Source: Rhodocyclales bacterium
GTDB lineage: Bacteria; Pseudomonadota; Gammaproteobacteria; Burkholderiales; Rhodocyclaceae
Reading direction: 5' to 3'
DNA length: 16,842 bases
Assembly: GCA_021413665.1 (NCBI GenBank)
Contig: JAIOPW010000203.1
Coordinates: forward strand, 1 to 16,842
Shown one piece after another: positions 14,635-16,842 of this stretch. The notes under the pieces are model-generated. The model had not been told where the DNA came from and did not search any database. It saw only the letters and a list, made by a program, of their open reading frames with translations. The position numbers and the translations under genes are program-made. Numbering within the stretch: position 1 is the first letter of the stretch; each line of letters starts with the position of its first letter.

Positions 14635-14661
14635 AATAGAAAATGGGCCAAAAAGCCCATT
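14635..14661 (-). promoter_or_regulatory. Leader hairpin of the rimP-nusA operon (possible attenuator)
   Basis: On the minus strand AATGGGC (14661-14655) pairs with GCCCATT (14648-14642) around a 6-nt U-rich loop and is followed by TTCTATTTG, a broken U-run. It lies between the promoter and the rimP ATG, so a partial terminator is plausible. Strength cannot be judged without a folding calculation. Confidence 0.45.
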
Positions 14662-14703
14662 CCTTCCCTCTCTCGCGAGAACGGCACCTGCCAAAGCCGG
14701 GCG

Positions 14704-14712
14704 ATTATAGCA
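14704..14712 (-). promoter_or_regulatory. Extended -10 promoter of the rimP-nusA-infB operon
   Basis: On the minus strand TGCTATAAT: a perfect TATAAT (14709-14704) with the TGn extension. The hexamer 17 nt upstream (CAGCAG) is a poor -35. Transcription would start near 14697, about 87 nt before rimP. Confidence 0.7.
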
Positions 14713-14731
14713 GAGGCATCATTCCTCTGCT
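14709..14731. repeat. Inverted repeat over the rimP promoter and rluB stop codon
   Basis: AGCAGAGG-N7-CCTCTGCT, 8-bp perfect arms. The rluB TGA (14721-14719) lies in the loop. As DNA it covers the promoter spacer up to the -35 region, an operator-like position; as RNA it is a 3' hairpin of the rluB transcript without a U-run. Confidence 0.55.
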
Positions 14732-15858
14732 GAATCAATTCGATCGCCGCCGGCGTCGAGGTCGAATTCGCTTTCGTCGTAGTCGTCGGCGGGGAATCCG
14801 GTTTCCACCGGGGAGCCGGACTTTTGCAAGGGCGGCAACAGTTTCAGCAGTTCCTGCACTTCGGCGGGCTCGAGATCGCGACATTGGCCACGTTTGAGGC
14901 GCGGTGACAAATGCACCGGGCCGTAGCGTACGCGCATCAAGCGGCTGACCATCAGGCCAACGGCCTCGAACATGCGTCTCACCTCGCGGTTGCGCCCCTC
15001 CGACAAAACAACGCGATACCAGTGGTTGGTACCCTCGCCACCACCGTCCACGATCACCTTGAAACTGGCTACGCCATCTTCCAGCTCGATGCCCATGCGC
15101 AAACGTTCCAGAATTTCCGGCGAAGCCTCGCCCAGGACTCGCACCGCATATTCGCGGTCGATTTCATAACGTGGATGCATCATTCTGTTGGCCAGCCCGC
15201 CGTCATTGGAAAACAACAGCAGGCCGCAGGAATTGAAGTCCAGGCGACCGATGGAAATCCAGCGTCCGCTCTTCAACCGGGGCAACTTGGCAAATACGCT
15301 GGGGCGACCGTCAGGGTCGTCCCTGGAAACAATCTCACCCTCCGGCTTGTGATAAACGAGCACACGCGGCAGGCGCAGCATGAATTTGAGCTGCGCCAGC
15401 TTGCCATTGACCCGGATCTTGTCTTCCGGGCCAACGCGCTGACCCACATGCGCCGGTACGCCGTTGACACTCACGCGCCCTGCCACGATCCACTCTTCGA
15501 GTTCGCGTCGCGAGCCGTAACCGGCATCGGCCAGAGCCTTGTGCAACTTTGGGGGATCGATGAACGCCGGATCCTTGCGCCCTCTCGACTTCGTCGCGGA
15601 CGCCGCACCGCCACTGCCACGCCTGGCATCACCTTGGGGCTGCGGCGAGCCTTGCGGGAGGCGAAACGGACTAGGCTTGCGCGCCAGGGTGCTGCGACTG
15701 CGCTTCGGTGAGGTCGAGTTGCCCGCCGGCGACGGCTTCGGCGCGCCCCCGCGCCGCGGATTGGTCGGCCGGCTGGCTGGTTCCGGCGTGATCGCCGTTC
15801 GGTTCTTCTGTCCCTGGTGCCGGGACCGGGGAGGCTTCGGGGATTGCGGCTTGTCCAA
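14719..15858 (-). CDS. rluB: 23S rRNA pseudouridine-2605 synthase RluB
   Basis: 379 residues. The S4 domain (about 104-150: LHKALADAGYGSRRELEEWIVAGRVSVNG) is followed by the RsuA/RluB-type synthase domain, with catalytic Asp207 in GRLDFNSCGLLLFSNDG and a conserved GRNREVRRMFEAVG block. The scpA-scpB neighbourhood favours RluB over RluE/RluF. A 100-residue basic Pro/Ser/Arg/Lys tail precedes the S4 domain, and an acidic tail ends the protein. The start is uncertain: TTG at 15858 has GGTGAT five bases upstream and would overlap scpB by 188 nt. No ATG or GTG is seen in frame before the S4 domain; the next candidate, a TTG at 15546 (Leu105), would begin directly at the S4 domain but lacks a ribosome site. 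Confidence 0.9.
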   Translation of the reverse strand: MDKPQSPKPPRSRHQGQKNRTAITPEPASRPTNPRRGGAPKPSPAGNSTSPKRSRSTLARKPSPFRLPQGSPQPQGDARRGSGGAASATKSRGRKDPAFIDPPKLHKALADAGYGSRRELEEWIVAGRVSVNGVPAHVGQRVGPEDKIRVNGKLAQLKFMLRLPRVLVYHKPEGEIVSRDDPDGRPSVFAKLPRLKSGRWISIGRLDFNSCGLLLFSNDGGLANRMMHPRYEIDREYAVRVLGEASPEILERLRMGIELEDGVASFKVIVDGGGEGTNHWYRVVLSEGRNREVRRMFEAVGLMVSRLMRVRYGPVHLSPRLKRGQCRDLEPAEVQELLKLLPPLQKSGSPVETGFPADDYDESEFDLDAGGDRIDSAEE

Positions 15859-16396
15859 GATCCATCACCCTTTCAATTTCAGTCAGTGGCGGCAGTTCGG
15901 TAAGACTGCGCAAGCCGAGCTCATCCAGAAACCTTCGCGTGGTGGCATACAGCGCCGGCCGCCCCGGTGCGTCCCGATGCCCCACGGCATCGATCCAGCC
16001 TCGCCCTTCCAGCGTTTTCAATATGTTCGGTGATACCGCCACGCCCCGAATGTCCTCGATGTCACCCCGCGTCACTGGCTGCCGATAGGCGATGATCGCC
16101 AGCGTTTCCATCACTGCACGCGAATACTTCGGTGGCTTGTCGTTCTTCAGCCGGTCTATGTAGGACTGATACTCCGGGCGGGTCTGGAAGCGCCAGCCGG
16201 ACGCCAACTGCACCAGTTCCACACCCCGTTCCGACCAGTCCCGGCGCAAGTCATCAAGCAGTGTACGCCAGGTGTCGTCGTCGAACTCCTGATCGAAGAG
16301 CTTTTTCAGCTCGGACAGGGGCAGCGGCTCGGCGGCCACCAGCAGCGCGGTTTCCAGCACACGCTTGTAGTCATCGGGTTTATACAGCGGCAGCAT
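15671..16396 (-). CDS. scpB: Segregation and condensation protein B
   Basis: 241 residues. ScpB dimers bind ScpA, the kleisin of the SMC condensin complex that organises and segregates chromosomes. The tandem winged-helix core spans about 8-170: KRVLETALLVAAEPLPLSELKKLF, the GWRFQTRPEY turn, the signature SRAVMETLAIIAYRQPVTRGDIEDIRGV and LGLRSLTELPPL. The last 60 or so residues are a low-complexity acidic/Ala/Pro tail that overlaps the rluB 5' end in another frame. ATG at 16396 lies inside the end of scpA (17-nt overlap), so translation is probably coupled. Confidence 0.95.
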   Translation of the reverse strand: MLPLYKPDDYKRVLETALLVAAEPLPLSELKKLFDQEFDDDTWRTLLDDLRRDWSERGVELVQLASGWRFQTRPEYQSYIDRLKNDKPPKYSRAVMETLAIIAYRQPVTRGDIEDIRGVAVSPNILKTLEGRGWIDAVGHRDAPGRPALYATTRRFLDELGLRSLTELPPLTEIERVMDLGQAAIPEASPVPAPGTEEPNGDHAGTSQPADQSAARGRAEAVAGGQLDLTEAQSQHPGAQA

Positions 16397-16842
16397 CGGG
16401 TAGCTTCACATAAATGGGCGCAAGCGCCTCGTTCTGGGTAATTTCGATCAGCGATTCGCGCGCCAGCTCCAGCATGGCGAGAAAACTCACCACCAGCCCC
16501 TGCGCGCCCAGCGTCAGATCGAACAACTGGTCGAACACCACGTAGCCACCCCCCTGCAGGCGGCGCAGGATCATGCTCATGTGCTCGCGCACGGACAGCT
16601 CCTCGCGATGAATCTTGTGATGCTGATGTATCCGGGCCTGCTTCATCAGCGCCAGCCAGGCCACCTGCAGGTCATGCAGGCTCACCTCGGGTTGACGCTC
16701 CGCGACCTTGTCCGCGATCCACACCGTGATCCACTCGTAGTCGCGTCCGGCCTGCGGCATTTCGTTCAGCTTCGCCGCCGAGGCCTTCATGCGTTCGTAT
16801 TCGATCAGCCGGCGCACCAGCTCGGCCCTGGGATCTTCCGGC
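16380..16842 (-). CDS. scpA: Segregation and condensation protein A, C-terminal part
   Basis: The frame is open to the right edge of the window, so the N-terminus is missing; about 153 residues are visible. EDPRAELVRRLIEYERMKA is a typical kleisin middle segment. The C-terminal winged helix (VREHMSMILRRLQGGGYVVFDQLFD...GLVVSFLAMLELARESLIEITQ) binds the SMC head. A GTG at 16817 is in frame but lies inside the conserved segment and is not the start. It overlaps scpB by 17 nt. Confidence 0.93.
   Translation of the reverse strand, partial: PEDPRAELVRRLIEYERMKASAAKLNEMPQAGRDYEWITVWIADKVAERQPEVSLHDLQVAWLALMKQARIHQHHKIHREELSVREHMSMILRRLQGGGYVVFDQLFDLTLGAQGLVVSFLAMLELARESLIEITQNEALAPIYVKLPDAAAV

Overview
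This window is a gene-dense, GC-rich stretch of bacterial chromosome. Its core is the scpA-scpB-rluB / rimP-nusA-infB-rbfA-truB-rpsO-pnp gene order, with a true four-cysteine DksA converging on pnp. That order, together with a YajD-type HNH protein and MaoC and FMN-glutamate-synthase-like neighbours, suggests a betaproteobacterium, perhaps of Rhodocyclales type. The order-level placement is inference from gene order and protein character, not a database match.

Layout. 1-2.6 kb: the end of a DMT/EamA membrane transporter overlaps, tail to tail, a stand-alone glutamate-synthase-like flavoprotein; nadC (NAD synthesis) is divergent from the latter. 2.6-5.4 kb: a patchwork carrying three tRNA genes (Ser-GGA on +, Arg-UCU and Pro-UGG on -). 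Between them lie a MaoC-like hydratase plus histidine-phosphatase pair that starts 22 nt behind tRNA-Arg, a small Cys-containing unknown protein followed by YajD, a 12-bp triple tandem repeat and a palindromic/tandem repeat cluster. 5.4-6.0 kb: dksA, ending in a very long perfect hairpin shared with pnp. 6.0-16.8 kb: a continuous leftward run for RNA metabolism and translation: PNPase, S15, tRNA pseudouridine-55 synthase, RbfA, IF-2, NusA, RimP, then RluB, ScpB and the end of ScpA.

How the genes fit together. RimP, RbfA and S15 serve 30S assembly; IF-2 serves initiation; NusA controls elongation and antitermination; TruB modifies tRNA and RluB modifies 23S rRNA; PNPase degrades RNA. Several genes overlap or nearly touch (scpA/scpB 17 nt, scpB/rluB 188 nt, rbfA/truB 4 nt, infB-rbfA 5 nt gap, nusA-infB 10 nt gap), which suggests translational coupling. 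Promoter-like sequences are visible before rimP, rpsO, tRNA-Pro, dksA, tRNA-Ser and nadC. rpsO is followed by a strong hairpin before pnp.

I see no convincing new defence, mobile or biosynthetic system. The points most worth a second look are the long scpB/rluB overprint, the tRNA-Arg/MaoC co-transcript arrangement, the repeat clusters beside the tRNAs, and the inverted repeat lying over the rimP promoter. No gene-free stretch exceeds about 300 bases.
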